Positions 23,324-32,876 of a stretch of DNA of 64,000 nt are shown one piece after another. The notes under the pieces were generated by a model. The model had not been told where the DNA came from, did not search any database, and was given only the letters and a program-made list of their open reading frames with translations. Origin of the DNA: JBEATZ01 sp041178545 (GTDB lineage Bacteria > Planctomycetota > UBA1135 > UBA2386); the NCBI GenBank assembly GCA_041178545.1, contig JBEGVB010000062.1, positions 1-64,000 on the forward strand, given 5' to 3'. How positions within the stretch are numbered: the first letter of the stretch is position 1; every line of letters starts with the position of its first letter. Position numbers and translations under genes: made by a program.

Positions 23324-25386
23324 CAGCGCGTCCTGGCCGCGGACCGGTCCAACAGGACCTGCAGCCAGGGGTCGGATCCGGCTGCAGCACGGGTGCGGGG
23401 AGAGGATCCCGCTGGCAGCAGACGGAGCTCCAGCCAGTCGGCGCGGCGACGCAGCAGTTCGGCTGCATCGCCTTCGGCGAGTTCGGCTGCGATCGTGAAG
23501 GCTCCCGACACCATGCGGTGGACGAGACGCTGGGTCCCGGCGTCCGTTGCCATGGTGTATCGGCTCGCGTCGAGGGCGCTCACGAAGTGGCAGGGGCCCT
23601 CCCCCTCGCGCCAGCAGGTCCGGGCCATGGCATCGGCCACTCGGAGCACCGCCGCGCGCACGGATTCGTTGCCGGTCTGCGCATGCAGGGCCGCTAGCCC
23701 ACGGACGAGGGCTGCCATCTGCCACGGCGCGTCCCAGGGCTGGTCCGCGAACGCGTGCGGGTGCGGCGGCTGGGCGATCGGCACCTGGCCGCCGTCGCGG
23801 AACAGCATCGGCAGGGTCACCTGCAGCGCGTGGTCCAGCACGCGCTGCTCGAGGGCGCGGTCGCCAGTGGCGCGCGCCACCAGCGCACCGGACTGCAGGC
23901 ACCAGCCCTCGCCGCGGCTGGTCCGCAACGGCTGCGCGGGCAGGACCGCCAGCAGTCCACGGCCGAGCCGTGCGAGTTCGGCGCGCGCGAGCGGGTCGCC
24001 GGTGAGCCAGTACCAGTCGTACAAGAGCAGCACGCTGAAGTGCTCGTAGTCCTCGGCAACGAAGCCGTGCGGCGCGGCACGCGCCAGCACGCCGAGGCCA
24101 CGGCGCCACTCCTCGGCGAGGGCCATGGGCCGTTGCGCAACCGTGGGTGTCGGGCGCAGCGGGTGCTGGAGCACCATCGCCTCTGCTGCCTCCGCCAGCC
24201 GCGGGCTCTGCCAGCGCAGCACCTCGTGCAGCATCGAGTCCCCGTTGCGCGGCGTGCCGCCTGCAGCCGCATCCTGTGGGTCCCCGAACGAGCCAAACGG
24301 CCCCGTGCGCGCGCGCGCCCGCCACACGGACCAGCGCTCGCCACTCGCGTCCGGCTCGCTCTCCGTGCGCGGGGACGGACCGCCGTGGATGCCGAAGGCC
24401 CGCGTCGCGCGCACCCGGTCCAGGTCGGCGAACGCGTGCAGGCGCACCGCCTCCCACACCGCAGGCGGGTCGACCGCAGGCGCTTCGCCGTCTGCAGCCG
24501 CATCCATCCTGCGCAGCTGGAACCGGAAGGCCTTTGCCGTCCCGTCGCCGAGGTGGAGCGAGCGACCGGGCCCCAGCAGCGGCTGTCGGAAGCCGCGGTC
24601 GCCCAGCAGGGTCGGTTCGACGAGCAACTGCTCGCGGGCGAACAACGGGTAGGCGGCGAGGTCGGGTGCGTCGACGACGAGGCTGAAGCTGCCGAAACGC
24701 ACCGGCCCGAGCGTCGGGCCGGGGAGTTCGGCGTTGTCGAGCAGCAGCGTGAGTTCGCCGCGCGGCTCGCCGTCGAACGTCGTGAGCCACGCGCGCAGGC
24801 CCAGCAAGGTGGAGCCGTCGGGTAGTGCGTGCAGCGAACGGAAGCGGCGCGTGCGCACCAGGCCGGTGTCCAGCTCGACCCCGTCGGGTCCGGCAGCGGG
24901 GTCGGGGACGAGCGCAGCCGTGAAGGTGCGGCCCCACGGGTCGACGAGTTCGGTGTGCAGCGGCAGGGTCTGGTGCAGGCCACTGGCGTGCGGCTGCCGC
25001 AGGGTCTCGACCTCGAGGGCCGGGCGGGCGAGGCCCTGCTCTCCCAGCTGCGCGCGCACGACCACGGCATGGCTCGCCATCGGGTCGACCGTGGTGCGGA
25101 AGTGCGCCTGCAGGACGGCCACCGAGCCGTCGGGCCAGCGCACGAGCACGGCAGCGGGCGCGGGCACCGCAGCGGCTCCCTCGCCCACGGTGACGGCGAG
25201 GACGGGTTGACGCCCGTCCGCGGCCGGGGCGCAGGGCAGCTCGCCGCGTGCGAACGGCACCGAGGCCGTGACCACCGCACTGCGCACCACGGGAGTCGGG
25301 TTGACCACCGTGACCTTGCAGGGCGCCGTGTGCGCGGGCTCCTGCGGAGCGAGCACGGCGAGCAGCAGCGACGCGAGGACGGGCAT
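23323..25386 (-). CDS. Secreted protein resembling YetA / exo-rhamnogalacturonan lyase-like family
   Basis: A 687-residue exported protein with signal peptide MPVLASLLLAVLAPQEPAHTA. The N-terminal half begins V-V-N-P-T-P-V-V-R-S-A-V-V-T-A-S-V-P-F-A-R-G, then L-V-R-W-P-D-G-S-V, as in the RIFT-barrel domain of PcRGLX/YetA proteins. The C-terminal half is helical with aromatic pairs (EDYEHFSVLLLYDWYWL, SRGEGWCLQSGAL) resembling an alpha/alpha toroid. I infer a polysaccharide-binding or lyase-like function, but catalytic residues cannot be named from sequence. It starts the two-gene unit with the TPR protein. Confidence 0.5.
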   Translation of the reverse strand: MPVLASLLLAVLAPQEPAHTAPCKVTVVNPTPVVRSAVVTASVPFARGELPCAPAADGRQPVLAVTVGEGAAAVPAPAAVLVRWPDGSVAVLQAHFRTTVDPMASHAVVVRAQLGEQGLARPALEVETLRQPHASGLHQTLPLHTELVDPWGRTFTAALVPDPAAGPDGVELDTGLVRTRRFRSLHALPDGSTLLGLRAWLTTFDGEPRGELTLLLDNAELPGPTLGPVRFGSFSLVVDAPDLAAYPLFAREQLLVEPTLLGDRGFRQPLLGPGRSLHLGDGTAKAFRFQLRRMDAAADGEAPAVDPPAVWEAVRLHAFADLDRVRATRAFGIHGGPSPRTESEPDASGERWSVWRARARTGPFGSFGDPQDAAAGGTPRNGDSMLHEVLRWQSPRLAEAAEAMVLQHPLRPTPTVAQRPMALAEEWRRGLGVLARAAPHGFVAEDYEHFSVLLLYDWYWLTGDPLARAELARLGRGLLAVLPAQPLRTSRGEGWCLQSGALVARATGDRALEQRVLDHALQVTLPMLFRDGGQVPIAQPPHPHAFADQPWDAPWQMAALVRGLAALHAQTGNESVRAAVLRVADAMARTCWREGEGPCHFVSALDASRYTMATDAGTQRLVHRMVSGAFTIAAELAEGDAAELLRRRADWLELRLLPAGSSPRTRAAAGSDPWLQVLLDRSAARTR

Positions 25387-25425
25387 CCCCCGTCAGGATA
25401 GGGTCACGGCACAGCGGGCCCGAGA

Positions 25426-25451
25426 CTGCAGTCGCATTCCCGCGACTGCAG
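25426..25451 (-). terminator. Perfect 10-bp hairpin between two genes
   Basis: CTGCAGTCGC (25426-25435) pairs with GCGACTGCAG (25442-25451) across a 6-nt loop. It lies just after the stop of the 25458-25910 gene and about 40 nt before the YetA-like start. There is no U-tract. It would suit a terminator or an intercistronic processing site. Confidence 0.45.
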
Positions 25452-25457
25452 CACGCA

Positions 25458-25910
25458 CTACGGAGGGATCACCTCGGTGGGCGGGGTGGAGCTCGGTCCC
25501 TGCGTCGGCGGGGTCGGCTGCGTCGACTTGGGTGGCGTGGTCTCGTACGACTCGGGCTTGCCGTCGGTACCGGGGAACTGGACCCGCACCAGGTCCGGCT
25601 GCGTCTTGGACCCCGACAGCGTGCGCCATGCCGCCTGGCCCGCGATGCGCGCGAGGCGCGGCCTCGGCTTGCCTTCCTTCGCATCGAGCTTGACGACCAC
25701 GATGCGCTTGCCGTCCACCTCCTGCTGCTCGACCACGGCAGGCGTGGTCAGCTCCTTCTCGATGAGGAGGTTGATCTCGTTGCGGATCGGGTCGAGGGCA
25801 GACTTCGACTGCTGCTGGACCTTCACCAGGCTCTGCATCATCCAGCCGAGCACGAGCACGGCAGCGAATCCGATCGCGGAGATCACGTAAATGGACTTGG
25901 GCACAGCCAT
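25458..25910 (-). CDS. Single-pass membrane protein with Pro/Thr-rich tail
   Basis: A 150-residue protein from the ATG at 25910. One N-terminal transmembrane helix (IYVISAIGFAAVLVLGWMM) is followed by a helical region (VKVQQQSKSALDPIRNEIN). A small beta-rich domain of about 60 residues follows, then a low-complexity Pro/Thr tail (STQPTPPTQGPSSTPP). The topology is N-in with the tail outside. It could be a cell-wall-spanning or scaffold protein. I do not recognise a family. Confidence 0.65.
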   Translation of the reverse strand: MAVPKSIYVISAIGFAAVLVLGWMMQSLVKVQQQSKSALDPIRNEINLLIEKELTTPAVVEQQEVDGKRIVVVKLDAKEGKPRPRLARIAGQAAWRTLSGSKTQPDLVRVQFPGTDGKPESYETTPPKSTQPTPPTQGPSSTPPTEVIPP

Positions 25911-26087
25911 GGATCGGAAGGTTCCTCCACCTGCCTGAAACGCAAAAGCCCCTGCCATCGGCGCCACGCTCCCCGTGCGACAACGGTCCGATGGCTCCGC
26001 AATTTTCCTTGCAGGTGGTTGCCAAGCACTGTTCCCGTGATTACGGAAGGACCTCTCGCCTCCAAGAGCCACCAAGCAACTCCAGCA
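25911..26087. promoter_or_regulatory. Divergent promoter region with distant inverted repeat
   Basis: This 177-nt gap separates two divergent genes. CCACCTGC (25927-25934) and GCAGGTGG (26011-26018) are perfect inverted copies 76 nt apart, one near each gene. No canonical -35/-10 pair is obvious. A shared operator is possible; no protein can be named. Confidence 0.25.
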
Positions 26088-26435
26088 ATGGGCAAAATCG
26101 TCAAGTGCCGGGAATGCGGCAAGGTCTACCGGGAGCTCGACGAGCTCGAGGACCTGCGTGACAACGACAGCACCTGCCTCGCGTGCAACAACGTGATCGA
26201 GGTGGCGGACTGGGACCGGATCCTCGCGTCCTTCGAGGACGAGGACGAGGCCGAGACCGATGAGGACGAGGACGACTGGGACGAGGACGAAGAGGAGTCC
26301 GACGAGGAAGGCGACGAGGAGGATGACCTCGACGACGACGAAGAACTCGACGAAGACCCCGACGAGGACGAGGAAGACGAGGACGACGACGACGACGACG
26401 AGGAGGAGGACGAAGAAGAGGACGAAGACGACTAG
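26088..26435 (+). CDS. Zinc-ribbon protein with extremely acidic C-terminal tail
   Basis: A 115-residue protein starting at the ATG at 26088. The N-terminal 45 residues hold C7-R-E-C10 and C30-L-A-C33, a likely treble-clef/zinc-ribbon. From residue 50 on, 58 of 66 residues are Asp or Glu (26235-26432), coded largely by GAC/GAG repeats. The tail would carry a charge near -58. Such tails occur in histone chaperones, RNA polymerase subunits and DNA mimics, but none of these can be assigned here. It is divergent from the membrane protein gene. Confidence 0.72.
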   Translation: MGKIVKCRECGKVYRELDELEDLRDNDSTCLACNNVIEVADWDRILASFEDEDEAETDEDEDDWDEDEEESDEEGDEEDDLDDDEELDEDPDEDEEDEDDDDDDEEEDEEEDEDD

Positions 26436-26784
26436 TCGACTCCTCGGGCCGCTCCCCTGACCGCGGCCCAATCGTCCCGCCCACAGCCCACCGCCCGCTC
26501 CAGGGCCCCTACCGCTCCTCGCCTCGGTCCACTTCCCGCTGCACCCCAGCCCGTCGCAGCGTCCGGATGGCCCCCTCCCGCGATGCCGCGCCAATCTGGC
26601 AGGGTCGCGGTCCCCTTCCGCTGCCAGTGTGGCAGGATTGCCGCCCTGACCTCCCTGGGGTGCGCGCGTGCAAGCCATTCATTCAAAGGCACTTCCGGCG
26701 ATGCCATCCGTTCGGCACAGGCCTTGCTCTCGCGCGCGCCTTTGCGTCGGCACGGTGCCGACGGACTGACCCACGCATCCGCTG
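26436..26784 (+). promoter_or_regulatory. Gene-poor leader of the response regulator with palindromes
   Basis: This 349-nt gap holds no convincing gene. Two palindromic elements stand out: CTGCCA-GTG-TGGCAG (26621-26635), with a further CTGGCAG copy at 26596-26602, and GTCGGCAC-G-GTGCCGAC (26746-26762), a perfect 17-nt palindrome 22 nt before the ATG at 26785. The half-site TCGGCAC recurs at 26712-26718. They could bind a regulator or form RNA hairpins. No sigma-54 or CIRCE sequence is visible. Confidence 0.4.
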
Positions 26785-27192
26785 ATGCACAACTCGTTCC
26801 GCATCCTGCTGGTGGAAGACGACGACGCCCTGCGCGCGAGCCTCTGCGAGTTCCTCGCGGGCCACGGCTGGAACGTCTCCGACACCGCCTTCGGGAACGA
26901 GGCCATCCAGATGGCCATGCAGCAGCGGTTCGACTTCTCGATCCTCGACTTCCACCTGCCGGGCATGACCGGCGTGGACGTGGTGCGCGCCATCCGGGCC
27001 ATCCGCCCGATGCCCGCCATCATGATGTCGGGCCAAGCGACCCACCAGGAGAGCCACCTCGCCATCCAGGCGGGCGTGTTCACCTTCCTGCCCAAGCCGC
27101 TGGACCTCGGGAGACTGCGCCAGTCCGTCGACCAGCTGATCCACCACCACTTCGGTGGCCCACTCGGGCACCCGAGGCACCCCTTCCGCTGA
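26785..27192 (+). CDS. Stand-alone response regulator receiver protein
   Basis: A 135-residue single receiver domain. The acidic pocket is E-D-D-D near residue 11-14. The phosphoacceptor is the Asp in S-I-L-D-F-H-L-P-G. The conserved Ser/Thr is in MMSGQ and the Lys in LPKPLD. No output domain follows; the end is His-rich (LIHHHFGG). It would act by protein contact or phosphotransfer. No histidine kinase is adjacent. It lies 84 nt upstream of groES but probably forms its own unit. Confidence 0.9.
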   Translation: MHNSFRILLVEDDDALRASLCEFLAGHGWNVSDTAFGNEAIQMAMQQRFDFSILDFHLPGMTGVDVVRAIRAIRPMPAIMMSGQATHQESHLAIQAGVFTFLPKPLDLGRLRQSVDQLIHHHFGGPLGHPRHPFR

Positions 27193-27276
27193 GTCGCGCC
27201 CCCGTGGCGCGGAGCAGCACGTCCTCCGTTCCCACTTCCCCCTTCTTCCCGTTTTCACCCCCCCCAACTCAATCCC

Positions 27277-27582
27277 ATGGCCAAGACCAAGACTGCGACT
27301 GTGACCCCGCTCGGCGACCGCGTGCTCGTGAAGCGCGTTCAGGCCGACGAGAAGACCAAGGGCGGCATCATCCTGCCCGACACCGCCAAGGAGAAGCCGC
27401 GTGAAGGCGTCGTCGTGGCCGTCGGCAAGGGCAAGCTGCTCGACAACGGCTCGCGCCAGGCGCTGCAGGTCAAGAGCAACGACCGCGTGCTGTTCTCTTC
27501 CTATGCCGGCTCCGAGATCAAGCTGGACGGCGAAGAGCTGCTGATCCTCGGTGAGGACGAGATCCTCGCCGTCATCGAATGA
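27277..27582 (+). CDS. groES: Co-chaperonin GroES
   Basis: A 101-residue cochaperonin that caps the GroEL ring for protein folding. I see PLGDRVLVKRVQADEKTKGGIILPDTAKEKP, the mobile loop region, and the C-terminal D-E-I-L-A-V-I-E. The ATG at 27277 has no clear Shine-Dalgarno; the leader is a pyrimidine tract. No CIRCE element (the HrcA operator) is visible upstream, so regulation is likely by another factor. GroEL follows 29 nt downstream. Confidence 0.97.
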   Translation: MAKTKTATVTPLGDRVLVKRVQADEKTKGGIILPDTAKEKPREGVVVAVGKGKLLDNGSRQALQVKSNDRVLFSSYAGSEIKLDGEELLILGEDEILAVIE

Positions 27583-27611
27583 TCTGAAGGACACCAAGAG
27601 GAGCTACAACC

Positions 27612-29267
<1,656 letters not shown>

Positions 29268-29290
29268 GCCCGCGTCGACCTGCGCCCCAG

Positions 29291-29322
29291 ACGGGCCGGT
29301 GCGCACGCGCGCACCGGCCCGT
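29291..29322. terminator. Strong bidirectional hairpin after groEL
   Basis: A perfect 14-bp stem: 29291-29304 pairs with 29309-29322 across the loop ACGC. It lies 23 nt after the groEL stop and 6 nt before the stop of the minus-strand phosphodiesterase gene, so it can serve both. The distal side reads CGTCGTT, a weak T-run. It is the best terminator candidate in the window. Confidence 0.75.
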
Positions 29323-29328
29323 CGTCGT

Positions 29329-30705
29329 TCAGGGGGTGCGCGGCTCCGCGAGCATGCGGAGCATCAGGTCCTTCACGTCGGTGGCCGCGATGCTGGGCGC
29401 GGCGTAGCGCGGGTCAGAGCACAGGAAGACCGGACCAGCCTCGGCATCCTCGAGGATGCGCCCGTGCGTGCCCCGCACCATCGAGGGGTCGGTGGGGATG
29501 ACGTCCATGAGGTAGCGGAACCCGAGCAGCTTCTTCGCCAGCGTCGCAGCGATCTTGAGCTTCGGGAACCTCAGCTTCGGGTCGAGGAACAGCTCTGCCG
29601 GGTCGTAGCCGGGCTTGCGGTGGATGTCGACCGTGGGCGCAAAGTCGGGCCTGCGCGCCTCGTCGAGCCAGTAGTGGTAGGCGAACCAGCAGCCCGGCTC
29701 GGCGATGCAGACGAGCTCACCGCTGCGCTCGTGGTCGATGCCGAGCTCGCGTTGCTGGGACCGGTCGAGCACGCGCGCGACGCCAGGGACGGCCCGCAGC
29801 AGCGAGGCCACCTGCCCCACGTCGGCAGGGCGTTGCACGTAGACGTGGGCACACTGGTGGTCGGCCACGGCAAAGGCACGGCTGGCGCCGCAGTCGAGCA
29901 ACTGGCCATGGCTCGTCTCCTGCACCGTGAGCCACTTCCGTTCGTGCAGCACGCGGTTGAGGAACACGGGACGCTCGGCGCGCTCGATGCCGTACTCGCT
30001 GAGCACGACGATGCGCGCGCCCTTGGCTCGGGCGGCCTCGATGAGTCGACCGGCCTCGCGGTCCAGCTCGGCCACGGCCTGCTGCGAACGCACGTCGTCG
30101 GGTCCGTACCGCTGGTGGTCGTAGTCGAGGTGCGGCAGGTAGACGAGCATGGCGTCGGGGTCGTGGTCCTCGACCACCTTGATCGATGCACTTGCGATCC
30201 AACGGGTGCTGCGGATGCCGGCCTTGGGCCCCCAGAAGTCGAACAGCGGGAACGCGCCGTGCGCCCGCTGCAGCTCGGTCGCCAGCGATGCCGGGTGCGA
30301 GTAGATGCCGGGCTTCTTGAGCCCGTTGGCGTGGTACTCGGGACGCGGCGTGACCGAGAAGTCGACGTTCGCGTACATGTTCCACCACCAGAACATCTTG
30401 GCGAAGGTGACCGAGGGGTCGCGGGCCTTGGCCGCGTCGTAGACCTTCTCGCCCTGGACCAGCTGGTTGGCCTGTCGCCACAGCCACACGACGGCCTGGT
30501 CGCGGAAGTACCAGCCATTGGCCACGGCACCGTGGCCGCTGGGCAGCAGGCCAGTGAGGAAGGTTGCCTGCACGGTGCAGGTCACGGCAGGGAAGACCGT
30601 GCGCAGCGGCGCCACGAAGCCCTCGTTGGCGACCTTCGACAGGTTGGGCGCGCGCCTCAGGTCCTTCGGGCGCAGTCCCACGGCCAGCAGCACCAGCAGC
30701 TTCAT
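29329..30705 (-). CDS. Alkaline phosphatase superfamily phosphodiesterase (type I / nucleotide pyrophosphatase-like)
   Basis: A 458-residue protein with the core of the type I phosphodiesterase family: V-F-P-A-V-T42-C-T-V-Q-A-T-F-L-T-G with the nucleophilic Thr, then LPHLDYDHQRYGP, VLSEYGI and DHQCAHVYV as metal ligands. The first metal Asp of the superfamily, usually in V-V-D-G-L, is replaced: L-A-V-G-L. A subgroup beginning V-V-G-L-T-P is known, so this need not mean inactivity. No signal peptide is clear (MKLLVLLAVGLRP). Substrate unknown. Confidence 0.82.
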   Translation of the reverse strand: MKLLVLLAVGLRPKDLRRAPNLSKVANEGFVAPLRTVFPAVTCTVQATFLTGLLPSGHGAVANGWYFRDQAVVWLWRQANQLVQGEKVYDAAKARDPSVTFAKMFWWWNMYANVDFSVTPRPEYHANGLKKPGIYSHPASLATELQRAHGAFPLFDFWGPKAGIRSTRWIASASIKVVEDHDPDAMLVYLPHLDYDHQRYGPDDVRSQQAVAELDREAGRLIEAARAKGARIVVLSEYGIERAERPVFLNRVLHERKWLTVQETSHGQLLDCGASRAFAVADHQCAHVYVQRPADVGQVASLLRAVPGVARVLDRSQQRELGIDHERSGELVCIAEPGCWFAYHYWLDEARRPDFAPTVDIHRKPGYDPAELFLDPKLRFPKLKIAATLAKKLLGFRYLMDVIPTDPSMVRGTHGRILEDAEAGPVFLCSDPRYAAPSIAATDVKDLMLRMLAEPRTP

Positions 30706-30821
30706 GCCGCCAGTTTGCCCCTCGCGCGTCGTGGATGCCACGCAAGGGCCCCGGCCGTGGGGCATGTTCCCCGGGTGGATGTCTGGCAAGGGGCCGATTC
30801 GTGTCGTAGGGTCGAGGCTCG

Positions 30822-32027
30822 ATGAACACCGTGAGCACCGACCTGCAGGGAAAGACGCTGCCTCCGCCCTGGGACCGCATCTTCTCGCTGGGCACCAAGG
30901 TCTTCGTCTGGGGACTGCTGGTCGCGATCCTCTACATCCTGCGGCAGTTCCTGCTGCTCGTCTTCCTCACCTTCGTCTTCGCCTACATCCAGGCGATCGC
31001 CGTCGACGGCCTCGCAACGCGGATCCGCAACCGCGTCGTCCGCGTGGTGCTGGTGGGCCTGCTGTTCCTCGGCACCATCTTCGCCACGGGCTACAGCCTC
31101 GCACCCCAGGTGCAGGAGCAGACGAAGATCTTTGCCGAGAACTGGGACAAGTACCTGGTCGACGCGGACACCGCGGCGCACAAGTTCCTGCAGGAGAACC
31201 CCGAGTTCGCGAAGTGGTTCGACCGCGAGGAGGAGTCGGCAGCTGGCGGCAACGAGGTGCAGCAGCCACCGAACGACCCCGCAGCGAAGAAGGCAGGCCC
31301 GATCGTCAGCAACTTCCTCAAGCAGCTGCTGGGTTTCAACCCGGAGGAGGAGACCACGGCTGCAGGCAAGGAGGCGCTCACGCGCGAGCGCATCAAGCAG
31401 CTGGGCAAGTGGGGCGAGGACCTGCTCGGGTACGCATCGTCGTTCCTGCTGGCGATGCTCTTCTCGTTCCTCATGGTGCTCGACCTGCCCAAGATCGCAC
31501 GCGGCATCTCCGGCCTGCGCGACACCAAGCTCGGCTTCATCTACGACGAGGTGGCGGACAGCATCGCCACCTTCGGCCGCGTCATGGGCCGTGCACTCGG
31601 TGCCCAGCTCGCCATTGCAGCGCTCAACACCGTGCTGACGGCCATCGGCATCTGGGTCCTCGGCCTGCCCAACGCGGTGTTCCTGTCCACCATCGTGTTC
31701 CTGTGCAGCTTCATCCCGGTGGCAGGCGTCTTCATCAGCTCGACGCCCATCTGCCTGCTGTCGCTGCAGGCAGGCGGCTTCCCGATGATGCTGCTCGCGA
31801 TCGGGTTGATCCTGCTGATCCACGCGATCGAGACCTACATCCTCAACCCGCGCATCTACGGGCACCACATGCGCATGAACCCGGTGCTCGTGCTCATCGT
31901 GCTCACCGTGGGCGGCAAGCTCTTCGGCGTCTGGGGCCTGATCCTCGGCATCCCGATCGTGAACTACGTGTTCCGGTACGCGGTGCGCTACCCGAAGGAC
32001 CAGCCCAACGACCTGCAGTCGGCCTGA
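30822..32027 (+). CDS. AI-2E family (PerM/YdiK-type) membrane permease
   Basis: A 401-residue protein with about eight transmembrane helices. The N-terminal pair is followed by a hydrophilic cytoplasmic-like loop of about 100 residues with Glu-rich helices, longer than the usual 60. The family signature is in the C-terminal half (LALAIPLFALA-type stretches: F-I-P-V-A-G-V-F-I-S-S, YILNPRIYG and NPVLVLIVLTVGGKLFGVWGLILGIP). The family exports small molecules; AI-2 transport is only one example. It diverges from the phosphodiesterase gene. Confidence 0.85.
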   Translation: MNTVSTDLQGKTLPPPWDRIFSLGTKVFVWGLLVAILYILRQFLLLVFLTFVFAYIQAIAVDGLATRIRNRVVRVVLVGLLFLGTIFATGYSLAPQVQEQTKIFAENWDKYLVDADTAAHKFLQENPEFAKWFDREEESAAGGNEVQQPPNDPAAKKAGPIVSNFLKQLLGFNPEEETTAAGKEALTRERIKQLGKWGEDLLGYASSFLLAMLFSFLMVLDLPKIARGISGLRDTKLGFIYDEVADSIATFGRVMGRALGAQLAIAALNTVLTAIGIWVLGLPNAVFLSTIVFLCSFIPVAGVFISSTPICLLSLQAGGFPMMLLAIGLILLIHAIETYILNPRIYGHHMRMNPVLVLIVLTVGGKLFGVWGLILGIPIVNYVFRYAVRYPKDQPNDLQSA

Positions 32028-32038
32028 GCGCAGCTCAG
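32024..32038. terminator. Palindromic hairpin containing both stop codons of a convergent pair
   Basis: CTGAGC (32024-32029) and GCTCAG (32033-32038) pair across GCA. The TGA of the permease (32025-32027) sits in the left arm and the minus-strand stop (32035-32037) in the right arm. The stem is only 6 bp. It could act on both transcripts. Confidence 0.35.
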
Positions 32039-32838
32039 ACCACGCGGACCGGGTCCACGTCGCTCTTGGCGACGTGGACGGCCAGCGCGCCGTCGAATGC
32101 GTCGAGCAAGCGCTTGCGCAGCCGCGGCAGGTAGCCCCGCTCGGTGCCCGTGTGCTCTGCGAGCACGACGGTGGTGCCGGCTGCGACGGCTGCGAGCACG
32201 TCGTGGTGACCCATCTCACCGGTGAGCCACAGGTCGGCTGCGGTGCCGCGCAGCACCGAGGCGCCGCTGCCCGCCGCCACGGCGATCGAGCGGATGCGGG
32301 TGCGCGGCTTCTCCGGCTGGGCGATGCGCAACTTCTTCACGCCGAGCCCGCGACGGATGCGCTGCAACAGCGCCGCGAGGGCCATGGGCCGGCCCAGCTG
32401 CACCAGCCTGCCGTAGTCTCCGTCGCCGCACGGACGCAACTCGGACACGGCACCCTTGGCACTCACCACCTCGGCAAGCCAGTCGGCGAGACCGCCAGGG
32501 GCCGCGTCGAGGGCCGTGTGGGGCGAGTAGACGGCGATGCCGGAACGAACGGCCTCGAGGAGCGTGCGCTGCCTGGCGTCGTCGCTGGCGAGCCGCTTGA
32601 TCGGCTGGAAGATCGGCGGGTGGTAGCTGACCACCAGGCCCGCCTTCGCACGCCGGGCCTCGCGCAGCACCGCCTCGGTGCAGTCGATGGTGAGCATGCA
32701 GGCCCGCAACGGCTTCTCCGCGGCTCCCTGCGGGTCCACCAGCAGTCCGGTGTTGTCCCACTCGGCAGCGAGTTCGAGGGGCGCGACCTCGTGCATCATG
32801 TCGAGCACGTCGCGCAGCGCAGGTGCGTTCTGGGCCAT
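32035..32838 (-). CDS. Nif3-like dinuclear metal center protein (DUF34)
   Basis: A 267-residue protein. Metal-ligand motifs include V-S-Y-H-P-P-I-F, H-T-A-L-D-A-A-P-G-G and the C-terminal E-M-G-H-H-D-V-L...V-L-A-E-H-T-G-T-E-R-G. DUF34 proteins form hexameric rings and have been linked to metal homeostasis or GTP cyclohydrolase I type 2-like annotation; the function is unsettled. The start is the ATG at 32838 (MAQNAPALRD). It converges on the permease gene. Confidence 0.9.
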   Translation of the reverse strand: MAQNAPALRDVLDMMHEVAPLELAAEWDNTGLLVDPQGAAEKPLRACMLTIDCTEAVLREARRAKAGLVVSYHPPIFQPIKRLASDDARQRTLLEAVRSGIAVYSPHTALDAAPGGLADWLAEVVSAKGAVSELRPCGDGDYGRLVQLGRPMALAALLQRIRRGLGVKKLRIAQPEKPRTRIRSIAVAAGSGASVLRGTAADLWLTGEMGHHDVLAAVAAGTTVVLAEHTGTERGYLPRLRKRLLDAFDGALAVHVAKSDVDPVRVV

Positions 32839-32876
32839 GGTGCCATCATGGCGGCGCCCACGGCCCGTGGCCAACC

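Noticed and set aside
26597..26650. A sigma-54 type -24/-12 promoter near TGGCAGGATTGC
   Set aside because: The GG to GC spacing is shorter than the required 10 nt, and no downstream motif fits.
27193..27276. A CIRCE (HrcA) element upstream of groES
   Set aside because: I looked for the TTAGCACTC-N9-GAGTGCTAA pattern and saw none; the leader is a pyrimidine-rich tract instead.
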